Notes under the pieces: model-generated | Database searches by the model: none | Seen by the model: the letters and a program-made list of their open reading frames with translations, nothing else | Told to the model about the DNA's origin: nothing | Assembly: GCA_024760905.1 (NCBI GenBank) | Contig: CM045729.1 | Coordinates: 61,945,080-62,009,079, forward strand | DNA length: 64,000 nucleotides | From: Plotosus lineatus | Lineage: Eukaryota; Chordata; Actinopteri; Siluriformes; Plotosidae | Direction: 5' to 3' | In this document: piece by piece, positions 1 through 46,765 of the stretch | Layout: every line of letters starts with the position of its first letter | How positions within the stretch are numbered: position 1 is the first letter of the stretch | Made by a program: the position numbers and the translations under genes

Positions 1-852
1 TTGTTATCAGTGCTCAGTTCAGAAGCCTGCATCGGTGATGGTATCGGGTTGCATGAGTGCATGTGGCATGGGCAGCTTGCACATCTGGAAAGGCACCGTC
101 AATGCAGAAAGGTATACAGTATTCAGGTTTTAGAACAGCATATGCTCCATATAAATGTACTTGCACTAGTAGCAGTTTGTTGACTCTGGTGTCCTTTGAT
201 ACCCATTCACACTTTAGTAGAGTGCTTTTTTGAAAATTGAAAAAGTGACAGCCATATTGTGTACCGTCCTTTGTATTTTCTGTTATTGATGAATTTCTAG
301 AACTTTAGCCTCTGACCGCAAACATTTATGTCTGTCTACTAGTTCCAGTGATGCATTATCCCCTTGGAATAATGATTTATAAACCTGAAGTCGCGGACCA
401 ATCAGATCATGCGATTCTCATGTAGTATACAGCATAAAATTTGCGCTAGCTGATATAATTGACATAAATATCAATTTCTGGGTAAACATCACTTTTTCCC
501 CATTCAAAGGATTGACATATAATACTATTATAATATGAGAATATCTGTTCTAATACTTGCTTTTATGTTGTTATTTTTCAAGGATTTGCTTTCATTTTAA
601 ATTTCATTAAATTTCATTTCATTGTAAATTTTCATAAATTTAAAAACACAAGAGGAAGCAAGCAAAAATCTTAATTATACAAGGAAACTGTAAAATTATA
701 GCAGCCTTGATATAGACAAGATCAACACAAACAGTCAATGATTAGCCTTTAGCTAGACTGAAATTGTCTGAAATTGAAAACCTGCCTTCCTTGAAAATTT
801 GTCAAATCTGGAAAATTAACATCATTCAATTTCCTGTGTACCTTTTAATCAG
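1..852. other. Intron sequence upstream of first visible col4a1 exon
   Basis: AT-rich sequence without a Gly-X-Y reading, transposon motif or repeat that I recognise. It is taken to be intron because 853 begins at a good acceptor (cctttt..tcag). Confidence 0.55.
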
Positions 853-35048
<34,196 letters not shown>

Positions 35049-35112
35049 CCTGATCACACTGCAGCTTCTGCGTTTAGCCTTAATGTTCTAGTTTTACAGA
35101 AGAAAATCAGCA

Positions 35113-35120
35113 TGGTGCTA
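35113..35120 (+). promoter_or_regulatory. miR-29 target site (8mer TGGTGCTA)
   Basis: The 8 bases match the full seed complement of miR-29 plus the A opposite position 1. The site lies 65 bases after the col4a1 stop and before both poly(A) signals, so every 3' UTR form would carry it. miR-29 control of collagen mRNAs, including COL4A1, is well established in mammals; use of this fish site is inferred. Confidence 0.6.
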
Positions 35121-35276
35121 CTACAGATTGCAAGCAGATGAACTTAAAAAGTGTTCTTTCAGACTTACGAATGCTGATAGAACGAAATAAGAAAGCCCAG
35201 AGTGATCGGACCCCAAATCACCCGGTGCTTCTGCGCCATATAGAACATTACATTCATATCCTCATTGTCTTTCAGA

Positions 35277-35282
35277 AATAAA
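35277..35282 (+). promoter_or_regulatory. Candidate proximal poly(A) signal AATAAA
   Basis: Canonical hexamer about 230 bases after the col4a1 stop. The downstream sequence is only mildly GT-rich (cctgtttgcaattg), so it would be the weaker of the two sites. Confidence 0.35.
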
Positions 35283-35588
35283 TGACACCTGTTTGCAATT
35301 GCACTGAATACATAATTAGTAAACAGGCTGCCATTCTGAAAACAAGTCTTCTGAATCATGTTTTAATGAATCCAGCTATTCTCTTGGTTTAAATGCTCAG
35401 TACTGTTCACCCACTTTTCTTAATACCGCCATAAATAAGTATCCTGTTCGCTTTTTTTTTTTTTTTTCACTCGGTTTGTCGTTATCATATACTAACTTGA
35501 GAGATTTGGGGTTTCTTTCTAGTAATACAGCTGAAGTTATGTCTGTTCTTTAGGTCGCCCAGTAGCGAAGATGTACTTTGAGCTCTGT

Positions 35589-35596
35589 TGTAAATA
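35589..35596 (+). promoter_or_regulatory. Pumilio-type element TGTAAATA
   Basis: An exact match to the Pumilio consensus UGUANAUA, lying only in the longer 3' UTR form. A single 8-base match can occur by chance. Confidence 0.3.
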
Positions 35597-35957
35597 TACA
35601 GCTTTGTTTAATAATTAACATCCTGTCAACATATTCTCTTCAGGTATATGCATTTAATTTTGTTTGAGTTATTTATGAAAGCGATAAGAGTACAATGAGA
35701 CCAAGGGCACAATTTGTTTATGAACATTTCCATTTCATTGACCAAGTCACAATATAATCAATGCTCCAGTTTGATTAAGGCACATAATGGTGATTTGTAG
35801 TATTTAGCACTATATGCTTTAATGGGCATATAATCTGTGTGTATCTTTGAAAACATTTTATAATTATTTCAGTGCTAGGGAGTGCAGTGCAGGATAAATC
35901 ACATTTCATATATCATTGGCAAACAACATCAGCATTTTTGCAAACAATATGCATGGT

Positions 35958-36007
<50 letters not shown>

Positions 36008-36851
36008 TGTGTATGTGCATTTTGACATCCCTTACTAGTCATCCCTCCCTATTCTGATTGGAGTTTTTCCTGTTTGTTTAACCAACTAAATGTGCAAATT
36101 CATTGATTCGCCACAGATCTGAAAATATGTACTGTATGTATTTGACTAGGTGCACTTTCCAAGGCTAACTTTAAGAGGTATCCTATGCAGGGGACATCAA
36201 TACAACTGACTAGTTGCCTCCTGTCATTTACAATATCTCCAACAATAATGTGGTTTAAAATTTATGACACAAACACTTTGTTCAATCATTTCAATACACT
36301 CCATTTTTCCTTATACTATGTGTGTCCCAAATTAATTTTGCTGTTTCAATTGAATGCTATACCAAGGAATATGCACATACTGAACGTACTTGACTCTACA
36401 AGTGTGAATTTTCAGGGTCCCGTATAAATTCTCCAACAAATACATTCAGTTGAAACTATGCCCGCCCTCTTATTTACATGTTTTGTAAAATTATCTTGAA
36501 TGAATTCAATGCTATAAAGCCTCATAAATTATGAGAATGTATCTCAAGTACTTCCGCTTCTTTTTGATTTATAAGGATTTACTCTGGAGTGCTCAAACAG
36601 TGCCTGTCCTGGTTTCTCAGAACAGCTGATTGTAATCTCTCATATGTCACTGATCCCATTTACAAGGCTGTTTTGCAGTGTTATCTTCCCTGTGACTTTT
36701 CTGTTGTAGTAAAAAAAAAAAAAAAAAAAAGAAGTACTTCACACCATTGGGATTCATGGAAAAATACAGAGATGGATAAGATTTTCAATCACATTGCCCC
36801 ACAAAAATTACTTCACATGTTGTTCTTCTCCCTGATGTATTGAAAACACAC

Positions 36852-36857
36852 AATAAA
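36852..36857 (+). promoter_or_regulatory. Candidate distal poly(A) signal AATAAA
   Basis: A canonical hexamer followed within 10-30 bases by a strong GT-rich stretch (ttttgtgtatttgtgttg). This is the best-formed poly(A) context downstream of the col4a1 stop and would give a 3' UTR of about 1.8 kb. Confidence 0.5.
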
Positions 36858-37760
36858 CCAATCATTTTGTGTATTTGTGTTGTCTGCCATTTTCGAAAAG
36901 GCCAATTTTATTAAATTTATTACATATATCAGTAAAGCACAATACAACTCTAAGTGCACTTAGTGTTTACATTATTAGCCTGTTTCTGCTCACTTTTTTT
37001 TTTTTTCAACCCAGGACTGAAGAACGAACCTCTGAACCACTCTTACACACTTTTAGCTCCAATTTTATATCATTGGCATCAGGGAAGAAAAAGTCCATTG
37101 ATTTGATAACCTGCACATTGAGTACATTTAGGCCATCAACAGACTTCATTTCACTGCCATATTAATGTTACTGAGCCTTGACCCAACCAAATGAGAATTT
37201 TAATTTCAATTCTAAAATACAGAATTGTTATTCGTTTTTCTTTAGGAATCCAACACATGGTTTGTATATCTGCACCACACCAGTTTGAGTATAAAAACTA
37301 AGATGGGTGAACCGGTTTAACCAGAGCGGGTTAGAAAGTTTAGCTAGAAAGTTGTGTTTTGTAGAGAGGTAATAATAAACAGTAACCCATCCACACACTT
37401 ATAGTTTTTAAATAGGGACAACAGGGTGGAAGGTGGGGTGTCGGGGACTGATATGGTGATATGCAAGTTAGTAATTGTTTACCTAGTGGTACACTTGAGG
37501 GCGCTGTTTACCCAATGCTTGGGTTTAAGCTGTTTTGTGGAATAAGAAGTGGAGTTGTTTACTTGCTTCTCATTTAAAGTAATTTATATTGATTAATTGT
37601 TTACAGGTATTCAGGCAATAGAACTAATGTATATTCAGGTGGGACGCAACAGTTTGGCTCTGTTCTGAGGGTTAGATTCTCGAGTTCACACATTTCTTGT
37701 ATGAAATTTGTATGTTCTCCTTGTGCTTGGGGATGTTTTCTCTGGGGACTACTTGGGGCC

Positions 37761-37761
<1 letters not shown>

Positions 37762-37823
<62 letters not shown>
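37762..37823. repeat. (CA)n microsatellite
   Basis: A perfect CA dinucleotide run of about 60 bases. Confidence 0.95.
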
Positions 37824-37826
<3 letters not shown>

Positions 37827-37849
37827 TAGGGTCAACAACCATTAGCTGA

Positions 37850-38260
37850 CTTTAGTGAAGAATAGGCTGCATTGTCATCAGCATGGTTCTGCTCTGCGAT
37901 GGCCCAACAAGTTGTCCAGGGTGTATATGCCCTCGCCCAGAGTCAGCTGAGATGAGCACCAGCCTCCCCATGACTATAATTAGGATTAAACTACTCAGAA
38001 AATCCCCAGTGTAGCTAACTTGGTTATCACTGTCCATGGTGAGAGGCATGTCACGGAACCATTTAGACTTTCATCAAGAGTAGGCTGCATAGGCATCGTC
38101 CTAAACACGTGTCAGTATGTTTCTGCCCTATGATGGCCTAGCGAGCTGTCCAGGTTGTACTCTGCCCTCGCCCAGAGTCGATGGGGGATGTGTAAGTCTC
38201 CCTGCAACCCTGATTAGGATTAAGCAGTTCAGAAAACGAATGAATGAATGAAGGAGCTAG
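37850..38260 (+). mobile_element. Two tandem SINE partial copies
   Basis: A body-plus-L2-like-tail piece (37850-38000; tagtgaagaataggctgcat, then a decayed form of the tail) is followed by a second body and tail (38005-38260; agctaacttggttatcac, tagcgagctgtccaggttgt, a (GAAT)n end). The two are diverged from each other. Confidence 0.6.
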
Positions 38261-39966
38261 CCTAAAGTGCAGGTCTTTGAATTGCAGGAGGGAAATTGAT
38301 GATTCGGAGGAAACCTACACAACCATGGGAAGAACATATAAACTCAACACAGAAGTGCCCCGACCAAGCATGACAATCTAACCCAGACCTTTTATGCCAT
38401 CATGCTACCAAAACAGCAAATGTAGAAGCCAAAATATGAAAAACTACTGTAAAGTATTACAAATTAAAGAACTTTAAATAATGTGCTAGGCAGTCTAAAT
38501 ACAATGTTTGTGCAGTAGTTGTTTGAGAATTTTGGCCATTTTGATGTCTGCACTTGTCTGAAAACTCTTTTTCAGACAATTGCAGGGAGTGCAAGGCTAA
38601 ATCTAATAAAACCACATCTACAGTCATTTGAATGAATGAAAATGCCTTTGAAAAATGAATGCTCTTGGTGGCTTTGCTTAGATATCAGCAGATGTAACAA
38701 TATAAAGTGCTTGATTTTACTCCAAGTGAAATGATTTCTTCTTCTTCTTCTTCTTCTTCTTTTTGTTAAGATTTTACTATGTGTGCTAAATCGTCTTCAC
38801 TGGGAGTTTACAAATTAAAGCCAAATCTGAGTTGTTATCCATACACTGTAAACTGTTGCACATATAAGGAATGTCACATACAAAACTGAACACCAAAACA
38901 TTAATTTCCGTTTCAGTCCTTCAGGTGTTCACCACACTGCTGCATTCCTGGTAATTGTTGAATACAGATGTGGCTCAGTTTGATAATAGATGACAAGGTT
39001 CAATAAAACTTTTTACATAGTTCACAGTAGTTTTCTTGCACAGATGTTTCCATCTCCATTCAGACTGTATAAAAGACCTTCCTGCTTCACAGGACTTTAC
39101 TGTAGTATTAGAGGATTTTTCTTCTACGCATTCCTATGAAACCATGTACTGCACTATAAACCACAGTGAAAAGTTTTTTGGCATGTGATTAGATTGCATT
39201 TGCTAGAATAAAAAGTTTCTGAATGAGGCACTCAGTTTATTCTTCATCTCCAACTGAACTGACAGTGGAGAATAATTCAACTGAGAGGTCAATGGGTACC
39301 TCAGTACATATTGTAAGAGGGCCAGAAATTTTGGAGTCATTCTCTCCTCTGGATATGCTGAAATCTTTTCATGATTTAGTGTTTGATTTCTTTACAGTTT
39401 TTTCTTTTTAGTGGTCAGAATATATCAGTGATATTGCAGCAACTGGATGAAAAATGCACAAGGTCAAGACACACATTTATCTGCAGAGGGCAATACAGGG
39501 CTAAAATTTTCACAGACCTCTGCCACACAGATTACTGTGGAATGTGGCAGCGTTATACCACATTTCTTCATTACGGACCTGTTGCATTTAGAGTTTTCAA
39601 CCTTGTCATGTTGGAATTCTTTTTAGGTCTGTTTTGTTTTCCTTGATTTTATATTGAATTCAACCTGGAAGTACCAAATTGCTTCTTGACTGATAGAATA
39701 AACTTAATATGCTGTTCAGACACATGAGTCTGTGGTCAGAACATATGTGAAAATATTTTTGTCCAAACGGCGGGATATGCATATCTTACGTCTTTGAGCT
39801 TCTGTGTAAGTTGTGAGCATCACTGACCTCTCTTCTGTGCTTTTTCTGTGAAGAGAAAGCAGATGCGGTGATTATAAATCATCATGCAATGTGTTCAACA
39901 TATTTTGTCATGTGATTTGGCTTCAAGTAATTCTGAAATGCCCATTTTATCTCATTTCATGACCCA

Positions 39967-41341
39967 AATTATCCCTTATAAGGGTCACGAGGAGGCTTGA
40001 GCTCAAGCAGAGGAGCAGCAGTTCTAATTCGAGCTCTTCCTGGATGAGCTTCTCACCCTATCTCTAAGTGAGAGTCCCGCCACCCAGCGAAGGAAGCTCA
40101 TTTCAGCCATTTTTATCTGCGATCTTGTTCTTTCGGGCACTAGCTAAAGCTTGTGACCATAGATAAGGGTTGTATCTTAGATTGACTGGTAAATTGAGAT
40201 TTACCTTGCTGCTCAACTCCCTGTTTACCACGACGGACTGGTATAAACTCTGCTTTACAGCAGAACCTGCAGCAATCCACCTGTCGATCTCCCGCTCCAT
40301 CCTTCTCTCACTCGTGAACAAGAGCCTGAGATACTTGAACTCCTCCACTAGGGGCAGGACCTCATTTCAGACCTGGATGGTGCATTCCACTCTTGTCCGA
40401 CTGAAAACCATGGCCTCGGACTTGGAGGTGCTGATTCTCATCCCAGTCTTTTCGCACTCGGCTGCAAATCACTCCACTAGGAGCTGGAGGTCCTGGATTG
40501 ATGAAGCCAAAAGGACAGCATCATCTGCAGAAAGCAGAGACAAGATTCAATGGCCAGCAAACCAAAACCCCTCACTGCTGTGGCTGTGCCTAGAAATTCT
40601 GTTCATAAAATTTATGAACAGAATTTATGACAAAGGACAGCCTTGGCGGACTCTAACACTCACCGAAAATGAATTCGACCTATTGTTACCAATGCGGACC
40701 AAACTCTGGCTCCAATGATACAGAGACCGAATGGCCTGTAGCAAAGGGTCTGGTAAGGCTGTACTCCCAGAGAAAACTCCACAAGATAGCCACAGGAAAA
40801 CGGTCAAAAGCCTTCTCTAAATCCACAAAACACATGTGGACAGATTGGATAAACTCCCACACCCCCTCCAGGATCCTGTATAGAGTTGGTCGAGAGTGCC
40901 GTGGCCAGGACGAAAACTACATTGTTCCTCCTGAATCCGAAGTTCAATTATCGGTCAGATCCTCCTATCCAGTACCCCACATAGACTTTCCCAGGTAGGC
41001 TGAGGAGTGTGATTCTATGATAATTGAAACACACTCTCTGGTCCCCCTTTATAGAAAAGGGGGACTACCACCCCGGTTTGCCAACCCAGAGGTATGGCCC
41101 CCCCAATGACCACACAATGTTGCAGAGACATGTCGATAAAGACAGTCCTACAACATCATGAACCGTGAGATATTCAGGGCGGATCTCATCGACCCCAGGA
41201 CCCTGACCACCGTGAAGCTTTTTGACTACCTCAGTGACCTCAGCTCCAGTGATGGCTGGACCCCCACCCAAACCCCCAGGGTCTTCCTCCTCCACACAGG
41301 TCATGTTGGTGGAATTGAGGAGATCTTAAAGGCCCCTCCTT
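39967..41341 (-). mobile_element. LINE, reverse-transcriptase half
   Basis: Minus-strand frames encode a non-LTR reverse transcriptase: EVTEVVKKLHGGQGPGVDEI (near 41240), IRSLYHWSQSLVRIGN with VRVRQGCPLS (near 40640), and EEFKYLRLLFTSERRMEREI, then a LYQSVVVNRELS motif (near 40300). Frames are broken. The palm FADD segment falls in a deleted or decayed stretch. This is the 3' half of one LINE whose 5' half lies next to it in the opposite orientation (41342-42190). The clade is RTE-like by sequence style but not certain. Confidence 0.75.
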
Positions 41342-42190
41342 GAAACACCACGTTATCGTGCTGGAGGGGTTTGCGTGTCCTAATGATCCTAGGAGCTATG
41401 TTGTCGGGGTATTCGGCCCCTGGTCAGGTCACCCAATGCAAACAGGTATTACATGAAGATCCAGACCAAACACGGTTCAAAACCCCCAAGGACAAACGTA
41501 AAAGGACACTGTTTCCCTTGCTCGGATGTGGGTCACCGGGGTCCTGCCCTGGAGCCAGACCTGGGGGAGAGGTTTGAAGGCAAGTGCCTGGGGTCAGGCT
41601 TCTGTCCATGGAGTCTGGTCAGGCCCACCCCGAAAACGAGACATGGGTCTGTGCTCAAATGGACCCACCACCTGTGGGAAGGGCAATAGGGGTCGGGTGC
41701 AGTATGAATTGGGTGGCAGCCAAAGGCGTGGATTTTGTCAGATTGATGCTTGGCTACTGATTCTGACTCTTGGGACATGAAATCTCACCTCTCTGGTGGG
41801 GAAGGAGCCTGAGCTGGTCTGGAAGTGGAGAGATACTAAACATAGTCGAACTCATCTCAGTGCATAGCTTGAGCTGTTGATCCACCCATCTCGAGAGTGG
41901 CTGGATGGACCTTATTCCATTCTCGAGTTGCTCATGGGGAGAGGCAGCAAGCTGTTGTGGGCACCCCCCCACCTTGGTCGCCACATGTTGGGGTTCTCCC
42001 TAGTTGACGAAAGAATAGCTTCCCTCTGCCTTTGGGTAGGGGGACATGTCCTGACTGTTTGTGCTTATGCACCAAATGACAGATCAGAGTACCCACCCTT
42101 CTTGGAGTCTTTAGAGGGTGTGTTGCTCACCTGAAGAGGTCACTCGTTGTCCTGGGAGACTTCAACACCCATGTGGGCAATGATAGTGTG
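41342..42190 (+). mobile_element. LINE, 5' leader and endonuclease half, inverted
   Basis: Plus-strand sequence carries the 5' leader of the same LINE family (tgatcctaggagctatgttg, cctgtgggaagggcaatagg). It then gives an endonuclease beginning HMLGFSLVDERIASLCLWVG, continuing VLTVCAYAPNDRSEYPPF, and ending LGDFNTHVGND near 42185. It faces the opposite way to the reverse-transcriptase half and meets it at about 41341. Confidence 0.72.
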
Positions 42191-42243
42191 AGTATAATTG
42201 AGAAGGTAAAAATATTCAATGCTGTAGGATTGCCTGAAATGTA

Positions 42244-43840
42244 CAGGTCCTTCTCCAAAATTAGAATATTGTGATAAAGTTAATTATTTTCTGTAATGTA
42301 CTGATAAACATTAGACTTTCATATATTTTAGATAAATTACACACCAACTGAAATATTTCTGGTCTTTTATTGTTTTAATACTGATGATTTTGGCATACAG
42401 CTCATGAAAACCCAAAATTTGTATCTCAAAAAATTAGCATATGATGAAAAGCTACTCTAAACGAGCTATTAACCTAATCATCTGAATCAACCAATTAACT
42501 CTAAACACCTGCAAAAGATTCCTGAGGCTTTTAAAAACTCCCAGCCTGGTTCATTACTCAAAACCGCAATCATGGGTAAGACTGCCGACCTGACTGCTGT
42601 CCAGAAGGCCATCATTGACACCCTCAAGCAAGAGGGTAAGACACAGAAAGAAATCTCTGAGCGAATAGGCTGTTCCCAGAGTGCTGTATCAAGCCACCTC
42701 AGTGGGACGTCTGTGGAAAGGAAAAAGTGTGGCAGAAAACGCTGCACAACCAGAAGAGGTGACCAGACCCTGAGGAAGATTGTGGACAAGGGCCGATTCC
42801 AGACCTTGGGGGACCTGTGGAAGCAGTGTACTGAGTCTGGAGTAGAAACATCCAGAGCCACTGTGCACAGGCGTGTGCAGGAAATAGGCCGCATCCCCCA
42901 GGTCAAGCCACTTTTGAACCAGAAACAGTGGCAGAAGCGCCTGACCTGGGCTACAGAGAAGCAGCACTGGACTGTTGCTCAGTAGTCCAAAGTACTTTTT
43001 TCGGATGAAAGCAAATTTTGCATGTCATTTGGAAATCAAGGTGCCAGAGTCTGGAGGAAGACTGGGGAGAAGGAAATGCCAAAATGACTGAAGTCCAGTG
43101 TCAAGTACCCACAGTCAGTGATGGTCTGGGGTGCCATGTCAGCTGCTGGTGTTGGTCCACTGTGTTTTATCAAGGGCAGGGTCAATGCAGCTAGCTATCA
43201 GGAGATTTTGGAGCACTTCATGCTTCCATCTGCTGAAAAGCTTTATGGAGATGATTTAATTTTTCACCACGATCTGGCACCTGCTCACAGTGCCAAAACC
43301 ACTGGTAAATGGTTTACTGACCATGGTATTACTGTGCTCAATTTGCCTGCCAACTCTCCTGACCTGAACCCCATTGAGAATCTGTTCGATATTGTGAAGA
43401 GAAAGTTGAGAGACACCAGACCCAACACTGTGGATGAGCTTAAGGCCACTATCGAAGCATCCTGGGCCTCCGTAACACCTCAGCAGTGCCACAGGCTGAT
43501 TGCCTCCATGCCACGCCGCACCGAAGCAGTCATTTCTGCAAAAGGATTCCCGACCAAGTATTGAGTGCATAACTAAACATAATTATTTGAAGGTTGACTT
43601 TTTTGTATTAAAAACACTTTTTTTAATGGCCGGGTGAAATATGCTAATTTTTTTGAGATAGGGAAAATGTTTTTTATTTACTTTTTTTTGCCAAAATTAT
43701 CAATATTAAAACAATAAAAGGCTTGAACTACTTCAGTTGTGTGTAATGAATCTAAAATATATGAAAGTCTAATTTTTATCAGTACATTACAGAAAATAAT
43801 GAACTTTCTGACAATATGCTAATTTTTTGAGAATGACCTG
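42244..43840 (+). mobile_element. Tc1-like transposon with two premature stops
   Basis: 1,597 bp with inverted ends of roughly 110 bases (CAGGTCCTTCTCCAAAATTA / CAGGTCATTCTCAAAAAATT read inward) and TA on both sides. The transposase starts at 42572 (MGKTADLTAVQKAIIDTLKQ). Two helix-turn-helix units occupy residues about 1-115 and include QKEISERIGCSQSAVSSHL. The DDE catalytic acids are present: FSDES near 43003, HHDLAPAH near 43270 and NPIEN near 43373, with 34 residues between the second D and E. Stops at 42983-42985 (TAG, where Trp is usual) and near 43087 (TGA) break it. The frame otherwise runs to 43564 (FPTKY-stop). Confidence 0.93.
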
Positions 43841-43845
43841 TATGT

Positions 43846-45940
43846 CATGTTATAAAAAGTACACACTTTGCAGGGTTATCTTACCTACTCTGGTTATTTA
43901 TCCATGTCATTTTTCTCATTGTCATGCTAATGTTTAATTCACTTGTTAAAATACAATCAAGCATGAATAACATGTCCAGGAGAGTAGCATGAAAACACAA
44001 CACAGAATAAACCAAAAATGTAAAGTGACATAAAACCTTAGAGCAGATGTTAATATCCAGAAAGAGGCTAATTCTGTTAACCTTTTGACTTGTGCCACAC
44101 TGATATAAATAGAGGTTACACAAACATGCTTCTTGGCAACCAATCAGCTGAATGAGCACAGTCTCATGATAGAAGTATGGTAGCATGGGTAAACATTTGT
44201 GAGTACATGGTTCAAGGTCACTTGGGAAAAATGCCTTCATAGACCCCCCTCCTATAATTGCCTACACATGCTTATTCAGGAGATATGAAGTCACTAGCGA
44301 AATAAAGTACATTGGTACTGCAATTTCTACGCCTTTTTACAGGCAACATCTCCTCCCTGCTGGTTCAACTATAATAGGGAACATTCTTCATGATATTTTG
44401 ACAAGACTTTAATGTACATAATTATCATTAAAATGCTAATGCATATTAAAACATGAAAAACATGATAATGTTCATTCAATTGACTTTCTTTTTTTCTATT
44501 GGATTGTACATTTCATTCGTATACTGCTTTAATGATTATATTTGCTACAAAGCTTTTATGTGTTTTCTTATTATTATTTTTACACGTTTTGAGTGGTTGG
44601 ATCACTGATGTAATCTCCCAGGTGATTATTCTTATTCTTATACTTATTCTCACAACCACTCCAAGCAATTCTAAAACACAGTATTATAACACCACACCAC
44701 ACCTCACCACACCTCCCTCTCTTGTTCTTCTTCTAACACTCATCCTTTGCCAAAAGTACACTGTGAACAGGTCTCATCGTGTTTTTCTGTAGCATCTTTT
44801 GTTTCACCCTGTTTCTTGAAGATTTAGTCCAGCTCAGTGTCAGGTGGCACGTAAACAAAGAGCTGATTCTGCTGCCTGAGGCTCAGTGTGAAGAAGTGAG
44901 AGAGGTGGCTTTCCCAAAACTATTGCCTAATCTCACATAGAACTTGAGTGCACCTGCTAGCATGAATGTACACAGTGCATCAAAAAAAAAAACAAAACAA
45001 CAAAAAAAAAACCACAACAACAACAACAGAGGTACTATTTACCTCTCAATGGAACATTACCTCAGGGTGTCTGAATATTAAAGGTATCATATACTCACAC
45101 ATTCAAACCCAACCACAGATATACAAGATCAAAGGGTGTTTTGTCACTACTGAGTGTGTGGGTGACTGAATGGCTGAGTACACCTACTCACACAGATATA
45201 TACAAAGCTGAAGACTGGGGGGTGGGGGAACATTGGCTGGATTTTTCCAATATTTAACTGTCCAGCTCTTGTGAATCTGTGCCCACTATAGCCTTAGATT
45301 CCTTGGCTGTTCTTGGCTGGCGAGAGTGGAATCTGATGTTTTCTTCTGCTGTTGTAGCCTATTCCCCTGAAATTGTACCATGCTGTGAGTTCTGAGATCT
45401 TTTCCTGCTCACCATGATTGAAGAACATGATTATTTGTAATAGCTTATCTTACATGTTGGAAGTAATTGTTCTCCGGATCATCTTTTTCAACAAAGAGTT
45501 CCCATCTCACTATGTTTTAGTTTTTTTCTTTTTACACCCCACTGTATAAACCAAACCTACTGGACTCTATTAAAATGTTTAAATTAGGCTTATCATTACT
45601 CACCCAGCATAATAGAGTGCATATCCAAGTCAACAAAGGAATGTCTTTAAAGGAAGAAGATCAGAATTTTGGAATGATACATCCAAGGCCCAGATCTGAG
45701 TTTTATATAAAATCTAGAAGAGGGTTGTGCTCACATAAACACAGAGTTTATTATAAGGGGTTATTGGTGAAGAAAGTATAAGAGGCTCAGAAACATTATG
45801 TGGCATTAAAATGAAAGCTGAGGACCTGACTGCGCAAACATCAATCGACTTTTTTCTTCCCTGATGACATGGTAATAAATTTGGAGCTCAAATAGTGAAA
45901 GAGTGGTTCCGGGATTATGAGGAATCATTTACACACCTGA
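43846..45940. other. Intergenic sequence, no gene recognised
   Basis: AT-rich sequence without motifs I recognise. Short open frames in it lack any recognisable domain. A-rich runs lie near 44980-45030. Confidence 0.45.
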
Positions 45941-45949
45941 CCTTCACCC

Positions 45950-46200
45950 TGCCCCCCAGTGCAGCTAACTGGGTTATCAAAGACCAGCCATGTCTCTCAC
46001 TGTCTATGGTGAGAGGTTCATGTAAAAGAACCATTACTGACTTTCGACAAGAGTAGCTGCAAAGCCGTCAGCGTGTTTCCGCCTTGCAATGGCCTGGCGA
46101 GCTATCCAGGGTGTACTCTACTCTCGCCCGGAGTCGGCTGGGATGAGCGCCAGCCTCCTTGTGACCCTAATTAGGATTCAGCGGTTACAGAAAATGAACT
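45950..46200 (+). mobile_element. Headless SINE with L2-like tail
   Basis: Starts in the body (cagtgcagctaactgggtta), includes agaaccattactgactttcg, then the L2-like tail ending in gcggttacagaaaatgaact. Confidence 0.75.
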
Positions 46201-46370
46201 GAACCTTCACCCTGTTGAAAAATTTTGGGATGTGCTGGAGAAGACTTATGAAATAGTTCAATTTTGCCATCATCAATTCAAAATGCTGGTGACAAATGAA
46301 CCAAACAATGGAGGGAAATAAATTATGTGATGATGTAAAATTTGTCGAGAAATGCTCATGGCATTTTGGC

Positions 46371-46595
46371 ACGGCATGGTGGTGCACTGGTTAGCACTAC
46401 TGCCTCACAACAAGAAAGCTTCAGGTTTGATTGTCACTTTGGGGCATTTCTGTGTGGTGTTTGCATGTTCTCCACAGGCTTGCATGGGTTTTCTCTGGGC
46501 ACTCTGATTTCCTCCCATAGTCCAAAAACATGCACAGTAGGCTAATTGGCTGCTCCAAATCACCCCTAGGTTTGAATGTATGTGTGAATGGTTTT

Positions 46596-46640
<45 letters not shown>

Positions 46641-46765
46641 TGTGTGTGTGTGGGTGTGTGTGTGTGTGTGTGTTGGCCCATGGTCTGGTGTGCTGTTTAG
46701 ATGGGGGCCAGCCTCCTCACAACCCTAATTAAGAATAAAAATGAGAAAATGAATGAATGAATTAT
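46371..46765 (+). mobile_element. SINE with L2-like tail expanded by (GT)n
   Basis: Head catggtggtgcactggttag, body gtgtttgcatgttctccaca and aggctaattggctgctcc, a (GT)n tract at about 46601-46673, then the tail ending in (GAAT)n. Confidence 0.7.

Larger units (their letters stand above)
35049..36880 (+). other. col4a1: Probable col4a1 3' untranslated region
   Basis: Sequence after the stop has no reading frame of note and no clear transposon up to about 36.9 kb. Two AATAAA signals (35277 and 36852) suggest a short UTR of about 0.25 kb and a long one of about 1.8 kb. A 44-bp (GT)n tract lies at 35963-36006 and a poly(A) run at 36711-36730, both inside the long form. The extent is inferred; no transcript evidence is available. 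Confidence 0.55.
36881..39966. other. Intergenic sequence with SINE pieces, no gene seen
   Basis: No convincing coding frame. It contains a (CA)n run at 37762-37823, degenerate SINE pieces at 37850-38260, a (CTT)n run near 38739-38763 and AT-rich unique sequence. Confidence 0.5.

Noticed and set aside
39223..39646. Small intergenic frames suggesting a gene after col4a1
   Set aside because: No recognisable domain and no partner exons found.
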